DNA from: JBEEMU01 sp043778315
GTDB lineage: Bacteria; Bacteroidota; Bacteroidia; Chitinophagales; Saprospiraceae
Direction of reading: 5' to 3'
Length of the DNA: 27,531 nt
Assembly (NCBI GenBank): GCA_043778315.1
Contig: JAYWGJ010000222.1
Location: 1-27,531, forward strand
Part shown: one piece after another, positions 1 through 7,640 of the stretch
How positions within the stretch are numbered: the stretch's first letter is position 1
Layout of the letters: the number at the start of each line of letters is the position of its first letter
Made by a program: the position numbers and the translations under genes
Notes under the pieces: generated by a model
Database searches by the model: none
What the model was told of the DNA's origin: nothing
The model's input: only the letters and a program-made list of their open reading frames with translations

Positions 1-329
1 TCGCCAAAGAAACACATAATTATTTTAACGATGTGTATGACCATATCTTACAAGTGATTGAAGAAATAGAATCGAACCAATCGATACTAAGTAGCCTCAG
101 CGAGATGTTCCAATCGAACCAGTCGAACCGCATGAATGCGATTATGAAAGTGCTGACGGTCGTGTCGTCTATCTTTATTCCGCTCACTTTTATTGCAGGC
201 GTTTATGGTATGAACTTTGAAAATATGCCCGAGCTAAAAACCACAAACGGCTACTTTTATACTTGGGCGTTTATGGGTTTAACCGCGTTATTTATGGTGT
301 CGTGGTTCAAATATAAAAAATGGATATAA
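1..329 (+). CDS. corA: CorA-family divalent cation transporter, C-terminal part (5' end outside window)
   Basis: The reading frame is open from the window edge (first full codon at position 3) to TAA at 327-329, so only the last 108 or so residues are present. The sequence shows a long helix containing VYDHILQVIEEIES, then a first membrane segment (about VLTVVSSIFIPLTFIAGVYG) ending in the family signature GMN (YGMNFENMPEL), and a second membrane segment near the C-terminus followed by the basic tail KYKKWI. This is the standard end of CorA/MIT-family pentameric Mg2+/Co2+ channels of the inner membrane, where GMN forms the selectivity filter. The stop lies 9 bp from the end of the convergent downstream gene. 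Family assignment is firm; the exact metal cannot be judged from this fragment. Confidence 0.93.
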   Translation, partial: AKETHNYFNDVYDHILQVIEEIESNQSILSSLSEMFQSNQSNRMNAIMKVLTVVSSIFIPLTFIAGVYGMNFENMPELKTTNGYFYTWAFMGLTALFMVSWFKYKKWI

Positions 330-338
330 AATATACAA

Positions 339-848
339 TTAATACTGATATATTGCGTCGCAATTATCGGTCGTCATATTATTATTATAAATACAATTAT
401 AACTGATTTTGAGTTTTTGAGTCGTAGGGTCGTAATCGCCGCGTCCTGTGATGTGAAAATCGGTACAAAAAACGTCGTCTATCACAAAAGCCGTGCTACT
501 CACCAATTTTGCGGTCACATAATAATTGCCGCAACCGCCCACGCCAATATATCCGCCGAGATTGCGAATACGCAAACGCATCAAATCGACGCGCTCTATA
601 TCGGACGAAAACGGCGGTTTAGTACACGCAGTTTGCGTAACGGTAGTAAAATTTTTTGGGAATTTAGCGACCCATTCACTCGCGCACTCCGCGCCTTCGT
701 AGCCCGTTACGCACAAACACACGCCTTTATTGCACTCCGCGCCGTTGAGGCAGGTTTTATTTTTGCAATCATCTTTACACGCCGAGAAAAAACCAATTAA
801 GGTAATTATTATGGAATAAAAAAGAAAAATTTTTGTTTTTTGGAACAT
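339..848 (-). CDS. EGF-like domain lipoprotein of unknown function
   Basis: This 169-residue protein begins with a hydrophobic signal segment ending in FFSAC, a lipobox-like site that would lipidate Cys24, so it is probably an outer- or inner-membrane lipoprotein. Directly after it come six cysteines (C28, C33, C39, C44, C46, C55) with the spacing of an EGF-like module (CxCxxGYxGxxC). The remaining 110 or so residues contain more cysteines and look like a compact beta-rich extracellular domain I do not recognise. EGF-like modules joined to a short unknown domain are common in Bacteroidota surface lipoproteins. The ATG at 846-848 is the only sensible start. A TAnnTTTG-like match (TACATTTG, minus strand 868-875) lies just upstream, but I see no matching -33 element. 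Function is unknown. Confidence 0.8.
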   Translation of the reverse strand: MFQKTKIFLFYSIIITLIGFFSACKDDCKNKTCLNGAECNKGVCLCVTGYEGAECASEWVAKFPKNFTTVTQTACTKPPFSSDIERVDLMRLRIRNLGGYIGVGGCGNYYVTAKLVSSTAFVIDDVFCTDFHITGRGDYDPTTQKLKISYNCIYNNNMTTDNCDAIYQY

Positions 849-947
849 ATTTACTAGGTTTTAGCCACAAATGTACAGGTTTATACACAAACTTATTAAC
901 AATATTTTAAATAATTGTATAAAAATATTTATTACAAAAATAAAATC

Positions 948-1895
948 ATGCAATTTAGAACAGAGCTTACCGCCGAACGTGCTGATTTTTCTATTACGCA
1001 CCAAACGCCGATTTTTGCAGTCGGCTCGTGCTTCGCCGAAAATATAGGTGAACGGCTCAATCATAGTAGCATTCCTATTTTAACTAATCCGTATGGTATT
1101 GTATATCAAGTAGTTGCGATACAAAAAATATTTTCTGATATTGCTAATCACAAAAAATATGAAGCAAAAGATTTGGATATTTACAATGAATTGTGGTTTA
1201 GTTTTACGCACCACAGCAAATTTTCGAATACAAACCAAGCAGCCTGTTTAGCAGAAATAAATAAAAATTTGGCGACCGCGCAAGCGCATTTAGTCAAAAC
1301 CGAGTTTATTTTTATCACCTTAGGAACGGCGCAGGTATTTATTCACAAAGAAAAAAATTATTTTGTTAATAACTGCCATAAGTTGCCCGCGACGAATTTC
1401 ACTAAAACGCGAATGTCGGTCAGCGAAGTTGTCGGGTCGCTTCATGCTACGATTATTGATGTGCGCAGCGTTGCGCCAAACGCAAAATTTATTTTTACGG
1501 TCAGCCCTGTGCGCTACCTGCGCGAAGGTTTGATACAAAGTCAGCGTAGCAAAGCGATTTTGCTTTTGGCAATAGAAAATATTTGCCAAACTATAAACGG
1601 CTGCCATTATTTTCCTGCTTACGAATACCTTTTGGACGACTTGCGCGATTATCGTTTTTACGATACCGATATGCTGCACCCGTCGGCGGAAGCAATTGAT
1701 TATATTTGGCAAAAGTTCTCGGAAACTTATTTTGATGCTGATACACAGCAAATTATCACAAAAATAGAAAAAATAAAACGCGCACAAGCGCACCGACCTG
1801 CTCATACCGCTATTGCGGAATATGCGCGTTTCAGCACGCAACTTCAAGCAGATATTGACTTATTCAACACTCAAAATCCAACTATTAAATTGTAA
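948..1895 (+). CDS. GSCFA domain protein (SGNH-hydrolase-like)
   Basis: The motif that names the family, GSCFAENIG, is at residues 26-34, followed by FTVSPVRYLREG at about 183-194 and the C-terminal YDTDMLHPS block (D241, H244), which resembles the catalytic DxxH of SGNH/GDSL hydrolases. The protein is 315 residues with no signal peptide or membrane segment, so it is probably cytoplasmic. GSCFA proteins are widespread in Bacteroidota; their substrate is not established, and esterase activity is only an inference from the fold. I start at ATG 948 because MQFRTEL matches the usual N-terminus of the family; a TTG at 915 would add 11 Asn/Lys/Tyr-rich residues of no apparent value. The next gene begins 3 bp after the stop, so the two are probably co-transcribed. 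Confidence 0.88.
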   Translation: MQFRTELTAERADFSITHQTPIFAVGSCFAENIGERLNHSSIPILTNPYGIVYQVVAIQKIFSDIANHKKYEAKDLDIYNELWFSFTHHSKFSNTNQAACLAEINKNLATAQAHLVKTEFIFITLGTAQVFIHKEKNYFVNNCHKLPATNFTKTRMSVSEVVGSLHATIIDVRSVAPNAKFIFTVSPVRYLREGLIQSQRSKAILLLAIENICQTINGCHYFPAYEYLLDDLRDYRFYDTDMLHPSAEAIDYIWQKFSETYFDADTQQIITKIEKIKRAQAHRPAHTAIAEYARFSTQLQADIDLFNTQNPTIKL

Positions 1896-1898
1896 ATC

Positions 1899-2936
1899 GT
1901 GAAAAAAAATTATTCAAAAACCTATTTTATTTTGCTGTTTTTTTTGCTTTGCGCAAAGCAAAATAGCGTAGCCCAAAATGGACAAACACAAAATGGCTTA
2001 GAGCGTTTTTTGCGTCCTTCTATCGATAGCATCATCAAACCGCGCTTGTACGGCGTGACGGCGGCGGCAACAGTTGGCTACGTCGGGCTAACTTTCGGCT
2101 TCAACGAACTTTGGTACAAAGACTATCCGCGTAGCAATTTTCACTTTTTCGACGACTCGCAAGAGTGGAATCAGATGGATAAAGTAGGACATCTTTGCAC
2201 CGCGTATTATCAAAGCCGCATAGCAGGCGACGTTTATCAATGGACGGGTATAAAACACCGAAAAGCGGCACTTTTGGGCGCGGGAACGGGTATGTTGCTA
2301 CAAACAACGTTGGAAATGCTCGACGGGTTTTCTGCCGAATGGGGCTTTTCGCCAACCGACGAACTCGCAAATTTGGGCGGTTGTAGCCTTTATTTATCGC
2401 AAGAATTGGCTTGGCGCGAACAGCGTATTTCGTTCAAAATTTCGTCGCACGGTCGCCCGAGCAGCTTGAAAGATGTGAAATTAACAAGCGTAAATAATCC
2501 GTTAGCAACTACGACTTTGGAGGCGCGCGCCGCCGCGCTATATGGCACTGCGCCGCAGGAAATTTTGATAAAAGATTATAACACCATGACGATGTGGACG
2601 AGTGTTAATATTTGGTCGTTTTTGCCGAACCGCGAAACGAGCCGCTTCCCTACTTGGCTCAATGTAGCGGTTGGCTACGGCGCGGAAAACTTGTACAGAG
2701 GCGAAAACGCTTACGATTGGACTGACAAACAAGGCAACCGCTTTGAGCTGAACTCCTTAGAATATCCGCGTTACCGACAAGTTTTTTTAGCACCTGATAT
2801 TGATTTTACAAAAATAAAAACCAAATCGCACCTACTCAAATTCGTATTTAAAGGATTGAGCGTATTCAAATTTCCGATGCCGACTTTGGAATACAACACT
2901 ACGGGCAAATTCGTGTTTCACCCCATTTATTTTTAG
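1899..2936 (+). CDS. DUF2279 family exported protein
   Basis: This 345-residue protein starts at a GTG 3 bp after the GSCFA stop. A signal peptide (MKKNYSKTYFILLFFLLC...SVAQ) is followed by the DUF2279/YfiM-like region: a segment with WYKDYPRSNFHFFDDSQEW, then MDKVGHLCTAYYQSR (conserved D-K-x-G-H) and a small-residue-rich helix GAGTGMLLQTTLEMLDGFS leading to GFSPTDELANLGG. The second half contains beta-strand-like stretches ending in FHPIYF, so it may be tied to the outer membrane. Family members are predicted periplasmic or outer-membrane proteins of unknown function. Pairing with the GSCFA gene suggests one transcript; the AT-rich stretch with DnaA-like boxes follows directly. Confidence 0.82.
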   Translation: MKKNYSKTYFILLFFLLCAKQNSVAQNGQTQNGLERFLRPSIDSIIKPRLYGVTAAATVGYVGLTFGFNELWYKDYPRSNFHFFDDSQEWNQMDKVGHLCTAYYQSRIAGDVYQWTGIKHRKAALLGAGTGMLLQTTLEMLDGFSAEWGFSPTDELANLGGCSLYLSQELAWREQRISFKISSHGRPSSLKDVKLTSVNNPLATTTLEARAAALYGTAPQEILIKDYNTMTMWTSVNIWSFLPNRETSRFPTWLNVAVGYGAENLYRGENAYDWTDKQGNRFELNSLEYPRYRQVFLAPDIDFTKIKTKSHLLKFVFKGLSVFKFPMPTLEYNTTGKFVFHPIYF

Positions 2937-3488
2937 TGTAAACAGCTATTTAAACAAAAACACAAAACAATCCGTTGCAATACCTATCCACAATCGTTGT
3001 GTATAAAAAATATAAGTGCTTGATAATCAATACTATAAAATGTGGAGTTTTTACTCGAAACTAATGATAAGTTTTCGAAATATAGTAAAAGAGGAAATCG
3101 ATGTGTATAAGTGGCAAGTTAGCGGGTTTGAGTTAGCGCAAAATAGATAGTTTCTAACTGTTATTTTAACTGTTGATAAGTCGAAAATAAAGCATTTTTT
3201 TAGCAAAAAAACTTATTCACACTCTGTATATAACTTACCTAATTTGCTCATTTTCAAGGCTACTTTTAAGTAATGTTATGGTGTATAAACTTGATTTTTA
3301 TAGTGATATTAATATCCTACTATTTGTCCAAATTTATTTACTAACCAATTCACAGCACTAATAATAGTAAAATTTAATTCTTTTAATTTAAAAAAAACTA
3401 TTTTCTATTGCTTATAAATTGTTAATAACCTAAACCCTACAAAACAAATAATTGTTTCATTATGAATTAAACAATCAATTCAAAAAAA
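2937..3488. other. AT-rich noncoding stretch with clustered DnaA-box-like sites; candidate oriC
   Basis: No credible gene lies in these 552 bp. Three perfect matches to the DnaA-box consensus TTATNCACA occur within 224 bp: 2998-3006 (-), 3102-3110 (-) and 3213-3221 (+). One-mismatch sites are at 2984-2992 (CTATCCACA, +), 3171-3179 (TTATCAACA, -), 3280-3288 (TTATACACC, -) and 3420-3428 (TTATTAACA, -). The right end (about 3359-3430) is almost pure A/T and could serve as an unwinding region. Two more relaxed sites follow ctaA (4603-4611 and 4614-4622, both -). The same strict consensus occurs once every few kb elsewhere here (881, 1339, 4072, 7432, 8351, 13865, 23096), so single sites mean little; the clustering in noncoding DNA is the signal. 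The stretch must also hold the ctaA promoter, which I could not pinpoint. Confidence 0.45.
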
Positions 3489-4580
3489 ATGAACACAAGT
3501 AATGGAACTTCGCCTGCGGCAGTAAGATGGTGGCTACTGACGGGCGTACTGATGGTTTTTGGGCAAGTATGGCTCGGCGGCGTGACGCGCCTCACGGGTT
3601 CGGGGTTGTCTATCACGGAGTGGCAGCCGATACTCGGCGTGTTGCCGCCGCTCAACGGCGCAGAATGGCTCGTAGCCTTCGATAAATACAAAGATGCGAC
3701 GCAACAATACGCACAGCTCAACGTAGGCATGAGCCTCGGCGAGTTCAAATGGATATTCTTTTGGGAATTTTTCCATCGTTTGTGGGCGCGCAGCATGGGT
3801 TTTGTATTTATCTTCCCGTTTGTGTATTTTCTGTGGCGCGGAATGTTATCGCGCAAACTCGTCCGACAACTCGGTTTTGTGGTGGCGGCAGCCGCACTCG
3901 CCGCTACTTTCGGTTGGCTGATGGTTTATACGGGCATCAAAGGGAATCCGATTGCTAACCCGCGAGCGTGGGTAAACGCTTACGCGCTGTCGGTACATTT
4001 AGGCATTGGTTTTTTGGTTTTTGCGACGTTATGGTGGGCAACGGTCGGCGCGTGGCAAGGTAATACACAGGTTATTCACAATTCGCGGCTAAAAAAAGCG
4101 GCTTGGGCAATCACTTTCGTTACCGCTATGCAGGTTATTTTGGGCGGTTGGATGTCGGGCATGAAAGCGGGCTTGGCGTACCCTACTTATCCGTTAATGA
4201 ACGGCGAATTGCTGCCTTCCGCGCTCTACGATACTGCCGCTTGGACTACCCAAAATATTATACAATACGACCACAATAGTTTTGCGCCCGCGCTCATACA
4301 AGTGCTACACCGAACTACTGCTATCTTATTGGTAATCATGGTGTTATGGTTTTGGAACACGCTCCGCAAACAAACTGTTTCGTTGACGCTACGGCGGGCA
4401 AACAATTTGCTTTTAGGTATGATAATCGTTCAAATTTCGTTAGGAATACTCACTGTTATCAACTGCGTCGGACATATTCCTGTCACACTCGGCGTGCTGC
4501 ATCAAGACGGTGCATTAGTGCTGTTGGCTATCTCTTTATTCGTTAATTATCAGTTTATCAACACGTTGCAAAAAGCATAA
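3489..4580 (+). CDS. ctaA: Heme A synthase (COX15/CtaA)
   Basis: CtaA oxidises the C8 methyl group of heme O to a formyl group, making heme A for aa3-type cytochrome oxidases, and sits in the inner membrane. The 363-residue protein has about eight membrane helices. The first loop carries GGVTRLTGSGLSITEW (residues 30-45), a hallmark of the family. All four conserved heme-ligand histidines are visible: H96 (EFFHRLWAR), H170 (LSVHLGIGF), H274 (VLHRTTAIL) and H338 (VLHQDGAL). The long first loop and EFFHRLWAR resemble the COX15-like (mitochondrial/alphaproteobacterial) subtype more than the Bacillus CtaA with its cysteine pairs. No cyoE/ctaB or oxidase subunit gene lies next to it. Its presence implies aerobic respiration with a heme A oxidase. 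Confidence 0.96.
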   Translation: MNTSNGTSPAAVRWWLLTGVLMVFGQVWLGGVTRLTGSGLSITEWQPILGVLPPLNGAEWLVAFDKYKDATQQYAQLNVGMSLGEFKWIFFWEFFHRLWARSMGFVFIFPFVYFLWRGMLSRKLVRQLGFVVAAAALAATFGWLMVYTGIKGNPIANPRAWVNAYALSVHLGIGFLVFATLWWATVGAWQGNTQVIHNSRLKKAAWAITFVTAMQVILGGWMSGMKAGLAYPTYPLMNGELLPSALYDTAAWTTQNIIQYDHNSFAPALIQVLHRTTAILLVIMVLWFWNTLRKQTVSLTLRRANNLLLGMIIVQISLGILTVINCVGHIPVTLGVLHQDGALVLLAISLFVNYQFINTLQKA

Positions 4581-4718
4581 AACTAAGTTACATTCTTTTA
4601 TTTGTGGAAAAGATGTTGATAACTTATTTTTAAATGTATTTTATAGTATTTTCGGTGTTACAGTTTTTTGTGTCTGTTTTTTTTGATAACTGACAGATGA
4701 ATTGTAATGCTGAAAACC

Positions 4719-4759
4719 AAAAACGGCTGCTTCGCGATATGCGAAGCAGCCGTTTTTTT
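4719..4759. terminator. Bidirectional intrinsic terminator hairpin, copy 1
   Basis: A perfect inverted repeat (arms 4721-4735 and 4741-4755, loop GATAT at 4736-4740) is flanked by an A run on the left and seven T residues on the right. It lies between the converging ctaA (+) and DUF6624 (-) genes and can terminate both. The 27-bp core recurs exactly at 6493-6519. Confidence 0.85.
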
Positions 4760-4797
4760 GTCTTAATTTCAAAAGAATTATTACTAAAAGAATATTT

Positions 4798-5709
4798 TTA
4801 CTTTTTAGCATTTTGATACTGCAAAAAACCTTTTTTATAAATCGCCTGCGACGGCAAATTCATCTCCGCTCGTAAACTATCTACTTTATCAGGATACAAA
4901 AGCGGCTGAAACTCTACGTCGATAGCCACACCCAAACTATCCTTTTTTACCTCTTTTACTTGCGTTGAATAAATTTGTTTTTGCTGCGTATTGACCAAAA
5001 CCCTATCCGTCAGGTAAGCGCAATTCATTTTATTCGTATTATTTATTTTGACTTGTTCGCGTAGTAAATCCAAAATTTTTATTTGAAAAGCCGTATCTCG
5101 GTCGGCGTGTTGCACCAATAACCAAGCAGTGTTGTCGCCCGTTTCGCCCACTTCTCTGATGCCTAACCAACCATATTTTTTGATTTTTTGTTTCAACCAA
5201 GCCGTATTTTTAACATCTATCTGATTTTGAAAAGCAAGTATAGCATCTCTTTTTTGTTTGTTTTCGGGCAATTTTATTTTTCTATATTTTTGGTCTGACG
5301 CTTCTCGGCGCGCCAATTCCCTTTTAAGGCTTGGGTATTTACACTTATTTTTATCTGCAATAAATTTTTTAGTATTTTTGATAATTTGCTTTTCTAATCC
5401 GCTCCATTCCGAATAAGTACGGATAACACTGAATTTTTTATCGGTCGCTATCGCAGCCAAACTATTGTACTTCAAATCCGCTTTTATCGATTTTTTTAGA
5501 TAATAAATTGCGCTGTCCCGTTCGTTAAGGTAACTAAAACAACTCGCTATATTATAATATTCGATACGCGGTTTTGCGCTTGTCGCGACCATAGATTTGT
5601 ACTTATCAATCGCTTGCGTGTATGATTTATTGTTGTACAAAGAGTCAGTAATTTGAGCCGTCAAAGTATAACAGTAACACAAGAATAGAATTGAAATATT
5701 TATTTTCAT
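4798..5709 (-). CDS. Exported TPR-like protein with DUF6624 domain
   Basis: I start at the ATG at 5707-5709, which gives 303 residues and a clean signal peptide (MKINISILFL...TLTAQ). The longer upstream frame to 5769 would run through the probable promoter. Residues of about 22-95 look like tetratricopeptide repeats (YNNKSYTQAIDKYKSM; YYNIASCFSYLNERDSAIYYLKKSI). The C-terminal half matches DUF6624: WLGIREVGETGDNTAWLLVQ, then HADRDTAFQIKILDLLREQV and AYLTDRVLVNTQQKQIYSTQ, with conserved His/Asp/Arg residues. DUF6624 proteins occur in many bacteria and their activity is unknown. The gene shares a divergent intergenic region with the small nuclease-like gene at 5823 and ends at the hairpin terminator at 4719-4759. 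Confidence 0.82.
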   Translation of the reverse strand: MKINISILFLCYCYTLTAQITDSLYNNKSYTQAIDKYKSMVATSAKPRIEYYNIASCFSYLNERDSAIYYLKKSIKADLKYNSLAAIATDKKFSVIRTYSEWSGLEKQIIKNTKKFIADKNKCKYPSLKRELARREASDQKYRKIKLPENKQKRDAILAFQNQIDVKNTAWLKQKIKKYGWLGIREVGETGDNTAWLLVQHADRDTAFQIKILDLLREQVKINNTNKMNCAYLTDRVLVNTQQKQIYSTQVKEVKKDSLGVAIDVEFQPLLYPDKVDSLRAEMNLPSQAIYKKGFLQYQNAKK

Positions 5710-5747
5710 ACGATTAGGATTTTGGAGTTGTAAACTATAAACACAAG

Positions 5748-5781
5748 CAAATATAGCTAAAAAATACATCAGCTTACAAAA
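5748..5781 (-). promoter_or_regulatory. Probable Bacteroidota-type promoter of the DUF6624 gene
   Basis: On the minus strand a -7 element TATATTTG (5748-5755, perfect TAnnTTTG) is preceded by TTTG (5778-5781) with a 22-bp spacer, slightly longer than the usual 19-21 bp. Transcription would start near 5741, about 30 nt before the ATG at 5709, which supports that start. Confidence 0.5.
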
Positions 5782-5822
5782 AAGCCGTATATTTACATGC
5801 TAAAAACTAAAATATACTATCG

Positions 5823-6473
5823 ATGGCACAAAAAGACAGTTCAATGAAATTTGATACCAATCATATTATTGGTACTTATCAGTTAAACCTAAATCAGCAA
5901 TGCGATTATTTGGACGTGCTGCTGCGCACAACGCCTGCCGCCGCGCCCGAAAATGAAGTTTTATTAGAAAAATATCGACAACGCTTAGAGCGTAAAGGTG
6001 CATTTTGGAACGAAGAGGAATTAAAAATGCGGTTTATCGCTTTTCTTTTCGATTATGTAGATATAGAAAAAGACGGCGAAATAGAGATATTTTTTGAACG
6101 GACGCTGACGGCATCGCTACAAGGCGTTAAGCAAAACGTAAAATGCGATTGTCTGCTCGCCCGTCCGTTTGGTATTTACGAACCGCAAGTACCGTACTTT
6201 TTTCTGCAAGAGTTCAAAAAGCAAAAGCAAAAGCAAAATGAAGATGCCGAAGGGCAGATGTTATTGGCTATGCTCCTTGCGCAGCAAATTAATAATAATC
6301 AAAAACCGCTATACGGCTGTTTTTTGCAAGGTAAGTATTGGGTTTTTTCGGTGCTGCACGGCAATAACTATTGCATCAGTCGCACCTACGAAGTGACGCG
6401 CCGCGAGGATTTGATGCAAGTCGTTTTTATCCTTCGCAACTTAAAACACATTATTTTAACGGAATTATTGTAA
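5823..6473 (+). CDS. Small PD-(D/E)XK-nuclease-like protein of unknown function
   Basis: The 216-residue protein has no signal peptide. Its conserved-looking blocks are WNEEELKMRFIAFLF (62-76), EIFFERTLTASLQG (88-101), VKCDCLLARP (106-115), PYFFLQEFKKQK (124-135), DAEGQMLLAMLLAQ (141-154) and YGCFLQGKYWVFSVL (164-178). An acidic helix, then D109, E130-x-K132 and Q145, reproduce the order of active-site residues in the PD-(D/E)XK nuclease fold. From memory, similar proteins occur in many Bacteroidota, often as several paralogues per genome, without a known role; I recall no gene name. It could be a nuclease or a non-catalytic relative. It stands alone, transcribed away from the DUF6624 gene, and ends at the second hairpin copy. 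MKFDTN at residue 8 is an alternative start. Confidence 0.65.
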   Translation: MAQKDSSMKFDTNHIIGTYQLNLNQQCDYLDVLLRTTPAAAPENEVLLEKYRQRLERKGAFWNEEELKMRFIAFLFDYVDIEKDGEIEIFFERTLTASLQGVKQNVKCDCLLARPFGIYEPQVPYFFLQEFKKQKQKQNEDAEGQMLLAMLLAQQINNNQKPLYGCFLQGKYWVFSVLHGNNYCISRTYEVTRREDLMQVVFILRNLKHIILTELL

Positions 6474-6490
6474 TAAATATTTTATAAAAA

Positions 6491-6525
6491 ATGGCTGCTT
6501 CGCGATATGCGAAGCAGCCGTTTCT
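6491..6525. terminator. Bidirectional intrinsic terminator hairpin, copy 2
   Basis: The arms 6493-6503 and 6509-6519 pair perfectly around the loop GATAT, with an A run on the left (T run for the minus strand) and TTTCTTTG on the right. It separates the converging genes ending at 6473 (+) and 6534 (-). Its 27-bp core is identical to copy 1, 1.77 kb away. Confidence 0.8.
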
Positions 6526-6533
6526 TTGTTTTA

Positions 6534-7640
6534 TCAAAACCGAATTGTCAAATTGGTAGTGAGTGAATAATTATTTTTTTGGGTAGATTGAAATATCGCA
6601 TCAGCCGAATGATATATTTTGCCCTCTATCCTAAACTGCGCTTTATCGCTGATTTGATAATCATAATTACTTGACACGCCCAAGACCTTAAAGCCGTTTT
6701 CTGTATTTGTAGCAATCATAATCTGTTTGGCATCGTCATAATATTCGGTACGCAAAGCGATTTTGCTTTTTTTATTGAGCGCGTAGCGCGCTATCAACAC
6801 GGGCGAAAACCAAACGCCGTACTGCGCCGCGTTGTATTTATCCGTTCCAATATCGCAGCCACCGATAAAACCTAATTTTTTGTTTGGTTCGTATTGCATA
6901 TAAAAATTATGATAAATACGCAACGCACGGGCAGTATCGGGTTTCTCTGTACCCACAAAATTACTATAATTCAATTGCAGTTTTTCGGTCGGTTTGTAGT
7001 TAATTTGTACACCAAAAGATGGACTTTGCCTATTCGGTAGTCGCTGCACGCGCTGCCAACCGTTCAAAACCAAAAAAGCTAAGTTGAGGTTTTCTTTTTT
7101 ATTAGCGAACGATAATTTAAGCCCAGTCTCGAAATACGGCGAATTTTCTGCCAATATACTCCGCGTCAGCGTCCAACAATCTGCACTAATCGCGCTCTCA
7201 AAACCGATATGCGAAGGCATAATACCTGCGTCCAACCAAAGATTATGCCGTTGCGACAGCTTTACGCCAATATTCGCTTCGTAGATGAACTGCGCCCAGG
7301 TCGGCTCGTTGCTCAGGTTGTACTGCGCGTAGTTGCCTGTCATCAAACCCAAATTTGCGCGGGTACGCGAAGCCGTGTAATTCGCTTTCGCCAAAATCAA
7401 ATTCGCATTAAATTCATTATGCCTTTTGTGGTTATACACAAAATTCGGTTTTTCGTGATTGCTCGGGTTCGCAAAATCGCAACTATAATACAGTTCGCCG
7501 TAACCGCTAAACGTGAATTTTGCTACACTATCCGTTTGCGCCAAGCAAATAGTTGCTTGTAAGGTTAATAAAAGGAGAAGCGTATTTTTCAAAATGTTTG
7601 TTGCGATTGTGGGAATGAAAATTTTTACTTTTTCAGTCAT
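6534..7640 (-). CDS. Outer-membrane beta-barrel protein, OmpL-like porin
   Basis: This roughly 368-residue protein has a signal peptide ending TICLAQ, then FTFSGYGELYYSCDFANPSN at the start of the mature chain and alternating beta strands to a C-terminal phenylalanine (LTTNLTIRF), which is typical of outer-membrane barrels. Segments such as FNANLILAKANYTASRTRANLGLMTG, GIMPSHIGFES and VLNGWQRVQ resemble the Bacteroidota OmpL-like 'putative porin' family. What it transports is unknown. I prefer the ATG at 7638-7640, which overlaps the stop of the upstream AT-rich gene by 8 nt and gives a normal signal peptide. Starts at up to 7682 are possible but would add Met/Thr/Ser-rich residues. It has no promoter space of its own and is probably co-transcribed with the upstream gene. 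Transcription ends at the hairpin at 6491-6525. Confidence 0.82.
   Translation of the reverse strand: MTEKVKIFIPTIATNILKNTLLLLLTLQATICLAQTDSVAKFTFSGYGELYYSCDFANPSNHEKPNFVYNHKRHNEFNANLILAKANYTASRTRANLGLMTGNYAQYNLSNEPTWAQFIYEANIGVKLSQRHNLWLDAGIMPSHIGFESAISADCWTLTRSILAENSPYFETGLKLSFANKKENLNLAFLVLNGWQRVQRLPNRQSPSFGVQINYKPTEKLQLNYSNFVGTEKPDTARALRIYHNFYMQYEPNKKLGFIGGCDIGTDKYNAAQYGVWFSPVLIARYALNKKSKIALRTEYYDDAKQIMIATNTENGFKVLGVSSNYDYQISDKAQFRIEGKIYHSADAIFQSTQKNNYSLTTNLTIRF

Noticed and set aside
417..800. Long plus-strand open frame opposite the EGF-like lipoprotein gene
   Set aside because: The minus-strand protein has a signal sequence, lipobox-like site and EGF cysteine pattern; the antisense frame has no such features.
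881..889. Isolated DnaA-box match upstream of the GSCFA gene as an origin element
   Set aside because: Single TTATNCACA matches recur through the window, including in coding regions, so this one alone has no weight.
7209..7562. Plus-strand open frame opposite the OmpL-like porin gene
   Set aside because: Its product lacks domain features, while the minus strand encodes a typical outer-membrane barrel.
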